The notes below the pieces were generated by a model. The model did no database searches. It saw only the letters and a list, made by a program, of their open reading frames with translations, and had not been told where the DNA came from. A stretch of DNA of 64,000 nucleotides from contig REDI01000031.1 of assembly GCA_007693595.1 (NCBI GenBank), positions 62,001 through 126,000 on the forward strand, written 5' to 3'. Every line of letters begins with the position of its first letter. Within the stretch, counting starts at the first letter, position 1. Source of the DNA: Deltaproteobacteria bacterium (GTDB lineage: Bacteria; Myxococcota_A; UBA796; GCA-2862545). Of the stretch, positions 44,954 to 53,629 are shown one piece after another. The translations under genes and the position numbers were made by a program.

Positions 44954-46897
44954 ATGATCCGTCACGCGGCAATGCTGGCCCTCCTTGTGGCCTGCAACCC
45001 TTCTGATCCGGTCGAGTCTGACACTGTATTGAGCTCGGGGACCTCCACGGGCTCCGACACGGACTCCGACACCGACTCTGACTCGGACACCGGCGAATCG
45101 ACCCACCCCGAGACGCCGGCGGAGCGCGTGGTCATCTATCAGCTTGTCGTGCGGCACTTCTCGAACCTCAACGCGACGCGCGCGGTCGATGGGACGCTCG
45201 AGCAGAACGGGGTGGGGAAGTTCAACGACATCGACGAGACCGCCATCGACGCGCTGAAGGAGCTGGGCGCCACACACATCTGGCTCACGGGGATCCCGCG
45301 GCAGGCCACCCTCACCGACTGGTCTCATCTGGGGATCCCGCCTGATGACCCCGACGTGGTGAAGGGTAGGGCCGGCTCCTTTTATTCTGTGAAGGACTAC
45401 TACGATACCAGCCCGGACTATGCCGAGGATCCCGAACGGCGCATGGAGGAGCTCAAGGCGCTGATCGACCGCATCCATGACGCGGGTCTCAAAGTGCTGA
45501 TCGACATCGTCCCCAATCATGTGGCCCGAGGCTATGGCTCTCTGAGTCACCCTGAGCGAGACTTCGGCGCCGAAGACGATCCCACCCAGTTCTACGACCC
45601 CGACAACAGCTTCTTCTACCTTGCGGATCCTCCGGGGCAAGTTCTCGAGCTTACGCGCCCTTCGTACTGGAACCCCGAAGGGGTGGAGTTCGATGGCCTC
45701 TATCCTCCCGAAGATGGGACCGCCCCCGAGCGGACTCCCAAGGTCACGGGCAACAACGTCACCTCTCCCCGCCCCTCCGAGAACGACTGGTACGAGACCA
45801 TCAAGCTAAACTGGGGTCTGAACTTCGTCACGGGCGAGACCTTCTACGATCCTCCCCCTCCGGTCTGGCATACCTTCGACGAGATCGTCGAGTTTTGGCA
45901 GGATATGGGCGTCGATGGCTTCCGAGCAGACTTCGTGCACATCGTGCCCACCGAGGGACTCTCTTGGGTGATCGCCCAAGCCAAGGCTCGAGATCCCGAG
46001 TTCGAGTTCTATGCCGAGGCCTATGACAACCTCCAGGGCATGCTCGATGCAGGCTTTGACGGGGTCTATTATGATCCGGCCTACGACGCGCTCAAGGCGC
46101 TGTATCAGGGGCGCGCCAGCCAGGCCGAGGTCGACAACGCCTACTTAGCCTTGTCCGACGAAGACCGTCACCGCTGGGTCCTCTACCTGGAGAACCACGA
46201 TGAACGCCGCATCGCCTCTCCGATCGTCGACTCGTCCAACCCCGACGATAGCGGGTTTGGCTCCGCGGCAGCCGGGCGTCAGGTCGCCCCCATTCAGTAC
46301 TTGATCACGCCGGGGCCCATCCTGTTCTACAACGGGCAAGAAGTGGGCGAGCTCGGAGAAGGCCGTGAAGGCTTCAGCGACAACAACGGGCGTTCCTCGA
46401 TCTACGACTATGGATCTTTGCCCGCCCTCCAAGGCTGGGTGAACGACCACGCCTACGATGGTGGCGGCCTCACCCCAGCGCAGTCGGATCTCCGAGAGTG
46501 GTATTCAGACCTCCTCAACGGTCCCGTCAAGGATCCGGCGGTGCGCGGCTCGGGCTACTGGGGCCTTCGGTACCTGAACAACAGCACAGACAACCCCGGA
46601 TTTCCCGACGACATCTACACCTTCGCCCGCTTTCAGCCCAACGGAGGCCGGCTCCTGGTCGTCGCGGTCAACTTCCGCCCCGGGGATGCGAGCTCCGGCT
46701 CCGTCAAGCTCCCCGAGGAGCTGCTCGACGCAGCGGGCCTCACCGGGGACTCTCTGCGGGTGGAGCGCATCTTCGACGAGCGTGGAACGGTCGAGGAGTT
46801 TGTCGAAGACACCTCCCGTTTCGGCCTGACCCAGGCGGGCTTCCCCGCGGTGCTCCCCGATCAGACCGCCGCCGTCTTTCAGGTAGTACCTCGCTGA
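44954..46897 (+). CDS. GH13 alpha-amylase-family lipoprotein
   Basis: A 647-residue protein with the lipobox 'LALLVACN' (C14), followed by a Ser/Asp/Thr-rich linker with SDTD repeats. The GH13 barrel has 'DIVPNHV' (region I), 'GFRADFVHI' (nucleophile Asp near 323), 'FYAEAYD' (acid/base Glu near 353) and 'YLENHDERR' (region IV). It ends with a short beta domain. It hydrolyses or transfers alpha-glucans outside the cytoplasm. The ATG at 44954 has GGAGG 6 bases upstream. An ATG at 44948 is too close to that site. It converges with the metallophosphoesterase gene. Confidence 0.9.
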   Translation: MIRHAAMLALLVACNPSDPVESDTVLSSGTSTGSDTDSDTDSDSDTGESTHPETPAERVVIYQLVVRHFSNLNATRAVDGTLEQNGVGKFNDIDETAIDALKELGATHIWLTGIPRQATLTDWSHLGIPPDDPDVVKGRAGSFYSVKDYYDTSPDYAEDPERRMEELKALIDRIHDAGLKVLIDIVPNHVARGYGSLSHPERDFGAEDDPTQFYDPDNSFFYLADPPGQVLELTRPSYWNPEGVEFDGLYPPEDGTAPERTPKVTGNNVTSPRPSENDWYETIKLNWGLNFVTGETFYDPPPPVWHTFDEIVEFWQDMGVDGFRADFVHIVPTEGLSWVIAQAKARDPEFEFYAEAYDNLQGMLDAGFDGVYYDPAYDALKALYQGRASQAEVDNAYLALSDEDRHRWVLYLENHDERRIASPIVDSSNPDDSGFGSAAAGRQVAPIQYLITPGPILFYNGQEVGELGEGREGFSDNNGRSSIYDYGSLPALQGWVNDHAYDGGGLTPAQSDLREWYSDLLNGPVKDPAVRGSGYWGLRYLNNSTDNPGFPDDIYTFARFQPNGGRLLVVAVNFRPGDASSGSVKLPEELLDAAGLTGDSLRVERIFDERGTVEEFVEDTSRFGLTQAGFPAVLPDQTAAVFQVVPR

Positions 46898-46915
46898 GCG
46901 CCTGCCCGCTCAGCG
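46892..46915. terminator. 9-bp hairpin containing both convergent stop codons
   Basis: CGCTGAGCG and CGCTCAGCG pair perfectly around a CCTGCC loop. The left arm contains the amylase-like stop codon (46895-46897) and the right arm contains the metallophosphoesterase stop codon (46910-46912 on the other strand). No U-run follows on either side. Confidence 0.6.
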
Positions 46916-47800
46916 CCCTGTCGCGTAGGCGCCGCCCGGCTCGGGCACGAAGCGCTCGCCATCATGTCGGTGGCGCTCGACCGTGACGGCCCCGTCGGGT
47001 CCGATCCCATAGACGTTCACGCAGGCGGCGCGGTCGTGGTCGGGCTCGTAGCGCTGCCCTCCGGTCCCGGGGTTGAAGATAGGAACCTTGGCGTCGCCCA
47101 GATCGAGGTCGATCCGATAGCCGTGGTGTCGGTGCCCGTGGAGGATGGCCGAGGGACGAACCGGGGCCTCCCGGAGGAGCGCGATCAGATCGGAGGCGTT
47201 TCGCAAGCCGTGCCCGACCTTGTCGTAGAGGCTGCCGTCGGGGTGGAGCAGCGGGTAGTGAAGGGCGATCACCACGACGCGATCCGTCGTGGAGGGGTCA
47301 TGAAGCTGGGCTCGCAGGGTGTCGAGCTGCTCGGACGGCAGCCGTCCTGAGGCCGACCAGTGAGGTCGGCATGGGTCGAGAGCGAGGAGGGTGAGGTAGT
47401 CGTGATCGAGCCGCGCGACCCGGCTGCCCTCGATGCGGTGCAGGAACGGTCCGAAGCGCTCGGCGATCCTATCTTGCTTGGATGAGCCGACCGTGTAGAC
47501 GTCGTGGTTGCCGTTCATCACGAGGGTCGGCACCGTCTCGAGCAGGGGGCTCAGGTCACGTCGGGCGAGCTCGAACTCCTCGGGCAAGGCGAGGGCGGTG
47601 AGATCGCCAGTGATGACCGCGATGTCCGGCTCTGCTTGGAGCATGGCCTGGACCGCGGCCTGCTGGACCGTCCGGTCGAAGTGGTGGACCCTCCCGCGCA
47701 GGTAGAGGTTCGCGGTGCCGAGTAGCCGCTTGCCTGGGACGCGGCGAAGGGAGGGAGGCGTGAACCAATGCAGATCGGTGGCGTGGGCGAGACGGATCAC
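46910..47800 (-). CDS. Calcineurin-like metallophosphoesterase
   Basis: A 296-residue protein with the metal-site motifs 'ATDLHWF', 'ITGDLT', 'NGNHDVY' and 'HGHRHHGYRIDLD'. These define the calcineurin-like phosphoesterase family, which acts on phosphoesters. No signal peptide is apparent. The GTG start (47800) overlaps the stop of the upstream gene (GTGA), with AGGAG upstream, so the genes are coupled. The substrate is unknown; the neighbours suggest an envelope-related role. Confidence 0.85.
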   Translation of the reverse strand: MIRLAHATDLHWFTPPSLRRVPGKRLLGTANLYLRGRVHHFDRTVQQAAVQAMLQAEPDIAVITGDLTALALPEEFELARRDLSPLLETVPTLVMNGNHDVYTVGSSKQDRIAERFGPFLHRIEGSRVARLDHDYLTLLALDPCRPHWSASGRLPSEQLDTLRAQLHDPSTTDRVVVIALHYPLLHPDGSLYDKVGHGLRNASDLIALLREAPVRPSAILHGHRHHGYRIDLDLGDAKVPIFNPGTGGQRYEPDHDRAACVNVYGIGPDGAVTVERHRHDGERFVPEPGGAYATGR

Positions 47801-48189
47801 TTCGGGCTCCTGCGCGCGCGGCGACGAGGGGGGCGAAGGGCGAGCAGGCCCAAGACCAAGCCAGTCAGGGCGGTGAGGCCCAAGAGGACCAAGGTGGGAG
47901 CAGGCGGCGTCTTGTCGTGAACGCGGACAGTGGTGGAGAGCTCCCGGGCACGGACCTGGGTGCGGCCGCCCTGGGTGGGGGTCCAGTAGACTTGCCCCCG
48001 CGCGTCGGTGAGCCCGAGGGCGAGCTCCCGCTCCCCCGTGAGTCCGACTCGGTGCGCGACCCGCACCGGGGCGCCTACGATCGGGCGAGAGAGGTCGTCG
48101 AGCACGGTGATCTCGACCTCCTCCCCGACGGTCGCGGGCTCCTCGATGAGGATGCTGGCCGAAGCGAGCGTCGCAAGCAGGAGGATCAT
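47797..48189 (-). CDS. Small Ig-like membrane-anchored protein
   Basis: At 130 residues it has an N-terminal signal ('MILLLATLASASI'), a beta-sandwich-like middle ('VGEEVEITVLDDLSRPIVGA', 'LGLTDARGQVYWTPTQGG') similar to an Ig/CarboxypepD_reg-like fold, and a C-terminal membrane helix ('LVLLGLTALTGLVLGLLAL') with an Arg/Lys end. It should face the periplasm. Its ATG overlaps the upstream stop (ATGA), and its stop overlaps the phosphoesterase start. Confidence 0.7.
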   Translation of the reverse strand: MILLLATLASASILIEEPATVGEEVEITVLDDLSRPIVGAPVRVAHRVGLTGERELALGLTDARGQVYWTPTQGGRTQVRARELSTTVRVHDKTPPAPTLVLLGLTALTGLVLGLLALRPPRRRARRSPK

Positions 48190-49229
48190 GCGTGCCTCTG
48201 GACCAGGAGTTGTCGGGTTCCGACAAGCCAGACCGCCAAGCCTGGCACGAGCGCGAGAACGGCGGCAGCCCACGTCCCAGGCAGGGAGGGTGCGGTGAGA
48301 GGGATCACGGCTAGGCTGAGCAGGGCACCGAGTCCGAGCACGAAGCGGTGTACGCCTTGGGCGATGAGGACCTTCAGGATCAGGCAGATCGCCAGACCCG
48401 CCGGCAGGAGTGCGCCCCAGAAGAAGGGGAGACCCTCGAGGCCAGGACCGGCGAGCAAGAGGCTGAGGGCGAGCCCGATCGCGGCGTGCAGGCGCGGGAG
48501 CTCGGTGCGCGTCGCGATCATCAGAGGGGCGGCTCCAAGCAGGGGCAGGACCGCCACGATCGTGAGCGTCGAGGGTTGGAGCGAGAGATCGAGCTCGTAG
48601 CTCGTCGCGTGCAGCAGGCTCAGGCCCAGGGCGAAGAAGAGCCCAACCGCTACGCACGCTGCCGCTGAGCGCCACCGCGGCCCTGGCAAGAGCTTGGGTC
48701 CACCGTAGCCGACTCCAGCCAGGAGCATTCCCCCGATCAGGGTGAGCCCGATCCAGCTGGCCCAGCTGGACCACCACGGTCGCAGCAGCGTCCAGCCGGG
48801 GTCCTGGACGGGCCCCATCCCCAGGCTGACCACGACGCCCGTCGCGCCGAGGGCGAGCAAGACCACGATCCCGATCCAGGAGGCACGCGATGGCCATGAG
48901 GCCGCGGACCATCCTACGGCCATGATGGCGATCCCGGGCCACCCGAGGAGCGCGACCCACGGCGCGGCGGCCGCGGCGATGGCCAGCGTCAACAATAGAC
49001 TGCCGAGATCCTCCGCCCCGACCCGTAGGCGCGAGTCTACCGCCTCGACCGATCGCTCCGCGCTGACGAGCGGGAGCCCCACTGCGACGGCTACCACCGA
49101 ACACGCGGCGAGAATGGCGAGGCCACCCTGAGCGAGTAGGGACGGCGTGAGCGCGAGGGCGGGGAGGATCCCCAGGACCGCGACTCCGACGAGCCGCAGC
49201 GGGATGGACTTGGGTGGCGCGATCGGCAT
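48186..49229 (-). CDS. Multi-pass membrane protein of unknown function
   Basis: A 347-residue protein with about 10 hydrophobic helices and few charged residues in the helices. It has no recognised transporter motif. It is the first gene of the three-gene coupled unit: its stop overlaps the start of the Ig-like gene (ATGA). The role cannot be inferred from sequence. Confidence 0.75.
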   Translation of the reverse strand: MPIAPPKSIPLRLVGVAVLGILPALALTPSLLAQGGLAILAACSVVAVAVGLPLVSAERSVEAVDSRLRVGAEDLGSLLLTLAIAAAAAPWVALLGWPGIAIMAVGWSAASWPSRASWIGIVVLLALGATGVVVSLGMGPVQDPGWTLLRPWWSSWASWIGLTLIGGMLLAGVGYGGPKLLPGPRWRSAAACVAVGLFFALGLSLLHATSYELDLSLQPSTLTIVAVLPLLGAAPLMIATRTELPRLHAAIGLALSLLLAGPGLEGLPFFWGALLPAGLAICLILKVLIAQGVHRFVLGLGALLSLAVIPLTAPSLPGTWAAAVLALVPGLAVWLVGTRQLLVQRHA

Positions 49230-49392
49230 CGGGAAGAGCGTATCTCAGCCGCCTACACATCGCCCGGCGAGCTGGTGCTCAAGACCAGGGTCTGAGCCGC
49301 GCGACGAGCTCGATGGACGATAAAGAGACGCACGATCCGATCGCCGCAGAGGTGCGCCCCATGAAGGAGGCTGCACCGAGGTCGGCTGGGGT

Positions 49393-49662
49393 TCAAGCGC
49401 TCCGGGCGGTGACGCGCCGGACCGGCAAGGTCGATACCAGGGCGATGGCGCCGCCTTCCTTGTCGAGGCGGAACTCCATCTCGTCGGGATTGATCTCGAC
49501 GTAGCGTCCGACGACCTCGAGGATCTCTTGGCGCATCTGTTCCATCTGAGCGGGGCTGAGATCGACCTGATCATGGATCAGGAGGAGCTGGAGGCGCTGC
49601 TTGGCGTCGGACTTGCTCGGGGGCTCGCCGTGGCCGATGAGTCTCTTGAGTAGGGCACGCAT
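49393..49662 (-). CDS. minE: Cell division topological specificity factor MinE
   Basis: An 89-residue MinE with 'SKSDAKQRLQLLLIHDQ' (MinD-binding helix/strand region) and 'VVGRYVEINPDEMEFRLDKE' in the dimer part. It drives MinCD oscillation and keeps division at midcell. The ATG at 49662 overlaps the minD stop codon, with GAGG 7 bases upstream. A GTG 3 bases earlier is possible but too close to that GAGG. Confidence 0.93.
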   Translation of the reverse strand: MRALLKRLIGHGEPPSKSDAKQRLQLLLIHDQVDLSPAQMEQMRQEILEVVGRYVEINPDEMEFRLDKEGGAIALVSTLPVRRVTARSA

Positions 49663-50474
49663 CACATCACCTCGCGGGCGGGGGCGAGACCCATCCAGCG
49701 GGCCACGGAACCCCAGAACGTCTGCTTGTCGTCGAACGATGGGATCTCGATCTCGGCCCCACCCAGGCGAGCGGCGATCCGCCGGTAGGCGGCGCCCACG
49801 ACGCTGTCATCATCGAAGGACGCGGGGATGCCTCGGTTGGCGCTGATGATGATGTCTTCGTGGTCGGGTACGATCCCGAGCAGGGGGATGGCGAGGATCT
49901 CGAGCACATCCTCGCGGCCGAGCATGTCGCCCCGACCCACCATGCCGGCGCGGTAGCGGTTGAGGATGAGCTCGGGCTCGGGCAGGTCGTGGGCCTCGAC
50001 GAGCCCGATGATCCGGTCCGCGTCACGGATGGCGCTGACCTCGGGGGTGGTGACGATGAGGGCTCGGTCGGCACCCGCGATGGAGTTCTTGAAGCCTTGC
50101 TCGATGCCCGCGGGGCAGTCGATGATGACGTAGTCGTGAAGCTCCTTGAGGTCGTCGACGAGCTTCTTCATGTCGTCGGGGGTCACCGCGTTTTTGTCGC
50201 GGGTCTGGGCCGCAGGCAAGAGGAAGAGCCCTTCGATCCTCTTGTCGCGGATCAGAGCTTGCTTGAGCCGACACTGACCTTCGATGACGTTGACCAGATC
50301 GTAGACGATCCGGTTCTCGAGGCCAAGGATGACATCGAGGTTTCGAAGGCCTATATCGGCGTCGACGACCGCGACCTTCTTACCCTCACGGGCTAGCGCG
50401 ACGGCCAGGTTGGCGGACGTCGTGGTCTTGCCGACGCCCCCCTTGCCGGACGTGATGACGAGGCACTCAGACAT
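49662..50474 (-). CDS. minD: Septum site-determining ATPase MinD
   Basis: A 270-residue MinD with the deviant Walker A 'GKGGVGKTT', 'DADIGLRNLD' and 'VIIDCPAGIEQGF'. It ends with an amphipathic 'FWGSVARWMGLA' segment fit to act as a membrane-targeting helix. It is an ATP-dependent membrane switch that recruits MinC. AGGAG lies before the ATG. minC is 9 bases upstream, and the order minC-minD-minE is as in E. coli. Confidence 0.95.
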   Translation of the reverse strand: MSECLVITSGKGGVGKTTTSANLAVALAREGKKVAVVDADIGLRNLDVILGLENRIVYDLVNVIEGQCRLKQALIRDKRIEGLFLLPAAQTRDKNAVTPDDMKKLVDDLKELHDYVIIDCPAGIEQGFKNSIAGADRALIVTTPEVSAIRDADRIIGLVEAHDLPEPELILNRYRAGMVGRGDMLGREDVLEILAIPLLGIVPDHEDIIISANRGIPASFDDDSVVGAAYRRIAARLGGAEIEIPSFDDKQTFWGSVARWMGLAPAREVM

Positions 50475-50483
50475 GGTGGTCTC

Positions 50484-51374
50484 CTACCTTGGAAGCCTGG
50501 AACGGTACGGTTCAATGACGATTCGCCCCTCGCGGACGAGAGCGACTTCGGGCCCTTGGCTGCCCTCTTTGGGAGGGATAGCGATGCGGGTGCCGATGCG
50601 GAGCTGGGTGGCCTGGAGCTGGAGGCAGAGGATGAAGGCCTGCTCATCGCCGGTCGCGCCCGCGTGGACGACCCCCTTCAAGGTGCCGAGCACGATCACC
50701 GATCCCGCTGCGGTGATCTGCGCCCCGGGGTTCACGTCGCCGAAGATGGTGACGTCTCCATCGAAGCTGACCGCGTGGCCGGATCGCAGGGTGCGCGGGA
50801 CGTGGAGGGTGCGAACTCCAGACTCCTCTTCGGCGGGCTCGGGCTCGGGCTCGAGCTCGTCGGAAGGGGTGGGGGTCTGTAGCTCCGCGTCGAGGATGTC
50901 GTCGGGGTCGAGGTCGAGCGCTTGGCCCGCTTGAGGGGCGGGTGCGGTGCTCGCGTCGACGTCGGGCGCCTCGGGGGCTGTCGCGGAAGCGGGCTCGAGG
51001 TCCGTGGGCTCGGGCTGCGGCATCAAGTCTTCAGGAGGAGGCGTGCCGTCGAGGAAGAGCTTGAGCTTAAGTTCGCGCTGCGCGAAGCGGTGGATGGCCT
51101 GCGTCGAGCTGTAGAGGCCCGTGACTTCGATGCTGTGGGTCTGGTCGAGGTGGTGGACCAGTCGTCGAAGGTCGAGCAGCGTGATCGGGCGTTCGCCCAG
51201 GTCGAGGCGGCAGGTGGGCCCCAAGGCGTCGGGGGGTTCGAGGGCGATGAGTCGGTCGATCTGTTCGCGCACGCCTTCGAACTCGACCGTCTCAGGGATC
51301 TGGAAGACGGCGATCTCGTCGCGGAAGAGGAGCAGGATCTGAGGCGCATCGAGCGCCGGGGTCGGGGGCGCCAT
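50484..51374 (-). CDS. minC: Septum site-determining protein MinC
   Basis: At 296 residues it has the MinC C-terminal domain ('FDGDVTIFGDVNPGAQITAAG', 'GTLKGVVHAGATGDE', 'ALVREGRIVIEPY') and an N-terminal domain of about 110 residues. A 70-residue acidic and Pro/Ala-rich linker (near 125-190) separates them, which is longer than the usual linker. MinC blocks FtsZ polymerisation. The ATG at 51374 follows a pyrimidine-rich leader and has no clear Shine-Dalgarno. The long frame to 51479 is not supported. Confidence 0.9.
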   Translation of the reverse strand: MAPPTPALDAPQILLLFRDEIAVFQIPETVEFEGVREQIDRLIALEPPDALGPTCRLDLGERPITLLDLRRLVHHLDQTHSIEVTGLYSSTQAIHRFAQRELKLKLFLDGTPPPEDLMPQPEPTDLEPASATAPEAPDVDASTAPAPQAGQALDLDPDDILDAELQTPTPSDELEPEPEPAEEESGVRTLHVPRTLRSGHAVSFDGDVTIFGDVNPGAQITAAGSVIVLGTLKGVVHAGATGDEQAFILCLQLQATQLRIGTRIAIPPKEGSQGPEVALVREGRIVIEPYRSRLPR

Positions 51375-51384
51375 GGGCGTAGCC

Positions 51385-51432
51385 AGGGAGGGAGAGAGGG
51401 GAAGGGGAGGGGGGAGGGAGAGGGAAGAAGAA
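51385..51432 (+). repeat. 48-bp polypurine tract with G-quadruplex potential
   Basis: The plus strand has 48 consecutive purines, with at least four runs of 3-6 G in close order (for example GGGG, GGGG, GGGGGG and GGG). This lies directly upstream of minC, whose mRNA would carry the complementary C/T-rich leader. The strand could fold as a G-quadruplex or a purine triplex. Confidence 0.7.
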
Positions 51433-51577
51433 TGTACCACGGTCCTCCCTGGGTGTGCAAGGACTTCGAGCAAGATCATGCGAAGGCAGAGGAGGCGGCG
51501 GCGCTCAACCTGGTCAGAGCAACGGCGCGCCAGCCGGAGGGGGACGCGCCGTCATCTTGCGGTCTGCGGGCTCGTCG

Positions 51578-52030
51578 TCAGTCCCACCAGGGCATGATGG
51601 TGAGGACGTCGATGGCGTCGAGCTGGTCGTAGGCCACGATGTCGACGGTGTAGAGGTCGTAGCCGCAGATGAGCCAGGTGGTCGATCCCAGCCAGTCGCT
51701 GAACCAGTGGTAGGGGTCGTGCTGCGTCGGGAAGAGCTCGAAGCTCTCGACCAAGCTACCATCCCACTCGTCGTAGACATCGGCCCAGACGGCGATGACG
51801 TCTTCGGGGCCGTTCGGGTCGTCGACGATGGCGTCGAAGACCCAGATGTCGTCGCGGTAGGTCCGGTCGAAGTAGCAGCCGGCGTCCGCGTCGAGGATCT
51901 CGGGGGCGTAGTTGACGACCGCCGGTGGGGCGCGGCGCACGGGCTGGTCGCGGTAGTCCGACTCGTAGACGATGCAGCCGGAGGCGATCGTGGCGAGAGC
52001 GAGGGCCGGAAGCGTGATGCGGTTGAGCAT
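51578..52030 (-). CDS. Small lipoprotein upstream of minC
   Basis: At 150 residues it has the lipobox 'ATIASGCIV' (C19). The rest is rich in Asp, Trp and Tyr ('WADVYDEWDG', 'YHWFSDWLGSTTW') and ends 'IMPWWD'. It looks beta-rich, possibly a sandwich with Ca-binding acidic loops. No family is recognised. AGGAGG is 5-6 bases before the ATG. About 200 bases separate it from minC. Confidence 0.72.
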   Translation of the reverse strand: MLNRITLPALALATIASGCIVYESDYRDQPVRRAPPAVVNYAPEILDADAGCYFDRTYRDDIWVFDAIVDDPNGPEDVIAVWADVYDEWDGSLVESFELFPTQHDPYHWFSDWLGSTTWLICGYDLYTVDIVAYDQLDAIDVLTIMPWWD

Positions 52031-52207
52031 GGGGTCCTCCTTGGGGCTGCTGAGGCGGGTGCCGTTTCGTTCAGTCAGAAGACGCTTCCGCCTAGCCGGT
52101 CATTCAACCGTGTTGCATCTTCGACGCGCTGCGACGTCCCGACCCGCCACGAGGCGATACGCGCTCGTCCCGTTCGTTTATGATGACCCGCTTCCTCGGA
52201 GCTGTCC

Positions 52208-53362
52208 ATGCCCCGTGCTCAGACCAGCCTGACCATCTCCCGTGCCGCCTCACGGATCTTGCGCAAGGGCCACCCATGGTTTCTGCGCGAGAGCGGCCCC
52301 CGACCCGCGCCGGGCACCGTGGTCACCCTGCACGACGACAAGGGAGTGATCGCCTGGGGTCTCGCCGACGAAGGCTCCATCGCGGTGAGGGTGCTGGGTC
52401 GGGGCGAGCCCAGCTCCCGACCGCTCGCCGCCGAGATCGCGGACCGAGTCTTTCGCGCCGATGTTGCGCGAACCCGCCTACTCGATGCAGCGACCGATTC
52501 CTACAGGGTGGTCTCGAGCGCGGGCGATGGCCTGCCGGATCTGATCGTCGATCGCTACGGGTCGCTCGCCGTCCTTCGGCTGTACGCGAGAGCCTGGGAG
52601 CCGCACCTGGACGCGATCGTTCAGGGCGTCGCAGCCTTGCCTTGGTGCGCCACGGTCGCGCGTCGCCTCGGAGTCGCGAAGGTCGACGAAGGCCAGGGAC
52701 TCCAGGTCTTGCATGGCCCAGCGCCGGCGGATCTGCTGGTGGTGCACGAGGGGGACATGGCGCTCCCGGTGCGGCCCTACGTCGGCCAGAAGACGGGCCT
52801 ATTTCTGGATCAGCGAGAGCATCGTGCCTTGGTCCGGCGGTGGGCTTCAGGCAGGTTGGTCGCCAACCTCTTCGCCTATAACGGAGGGTTCTCTGTGGCG
52901 GCAGCCCTGGGAGGAGCGGCGAGGGTGACCACGGTCGACCTTGCGCCCGATGCCGTCGAAGATGCGCGCGAGGCCTTCCGGCTCAACGGGATCGATCCCT
53001 CGGAGCACGCCTTCGAGGTGGCCGACGTCTTTGCATGGAGCCCCCGCGAAACCGTGGATTTCCTGATCCTTGATCCCCCCGCCCTGGCGCGAGGGCGGGG
53101 GGCGGACGCCGCGGCCGCGCGAGCCTACCGTAAGCTACACTACAGATTCGGGCCCAAGATCCCTCGTGATGGCCTGCTGGCGACCTCGTCGTGCACGGCG
53201 CGGATCGACTTTGGAGCCTGGACGGAGCTCATCGAGCAATGCTTGGCGGAACACGGGGACTGGTCCTGGCATCATCGGAGCGGGGAGCCGGTGGATCACC
53301 CCGTCACGGTTTGTCATCCCGAAGGGCACTACCTCAAGTTTGCGCTGCTCCGGCGGCGTTGA
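52208..53362 (+). CDS. rlmI: RlmI-like 23S rRNA cytosine-C5 methyltransferase
   Basis: A 384-residue protein with a PUA-like N-terminus and a Rossmann methyltransferase ('KTGLFLDQREHRALV', 'NLFAYNGGFSVAAA' near 219, 'VDFLILDPPALARG' near 285). It matches the RlmI/YccW family, which methylates C5 of a 23S rRNA cytosine. The conserved LDPP and late 'TSSCTARI' fit the active site. The start has GGAG upstream. It is divergent from the lipoprotein gene and precedes the RNase E/G gene by 267 bases. Confidence 0.85.
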   Translation: MPRAQTSLTISRAASRILRKGHPWFLRESGPRPAPGTVVTLHDDKGVIAWGLADEGSIAVRVLGRGEPSSRPLAAEIADRVFRADVARTRLLDAATDSYRVVSSAGDGLPDLIVDRYGSLAVLRLYARAWEPHLDAIVQGVAALPWCATVARRLGVAKVDEGQGLQVLHGPAPADLLVVHEGDMALPVRPYVGQKTGLFLDQREHRALVRRWASGRLVANLFAYNGGFSVAAALGGAARVTTVDLAPDAVEDAREAFRLNGIDPSEHAFEVADVFAWSPRETVDFLILDPPALARGRGADAAAARAYRKLHYRFGPKIPRDGLLATSSCTARIDFGAWTELIEQCLAEHGDWSWHHRSGEPVDHPVTVCHPEGHYLKFALLRRR

Positions 53363-53520
53363 GGTTCGATCTGCGCTTGACGCGGCTGGGGCTGTCGTGT
53401 GACGCTGCGCGGTGAAGTGGCCTCTACGCCACCCCCCTCTCAGGCTACGCGCCTCATTCATCATCTCTAGGGTTCGGTCCTCCCCATCTCGGCTACTCCC
53501 GAGTCGAAGTCGACTGAGCT

Positions 53521-53557
53521 CACCCAAGTATCCCCCCCTTTGACCTCTCACTTGGTG
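53521..53557 (+). promoter_or_regulatory. Hairpin in the RNase E/G leader
   Basis: CACCcAAGT and ACTTGGTG pair with one bulged C about 70 bases before the RNase E/G start. AGTCGA and TCGACT form a second small inverted repeat at 53502-53515. RNase E-type genes are often autoregulated through their leader, so these may matter. Confidence 0.35.
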
Positions 53558-53629
53558 GAGTCCGGTTGATCGCCCTACAACATGGCAGGTCCCGCGAGTC
53601 ACTCCTCCGATCGAGGGCAGGAGTCCGCC

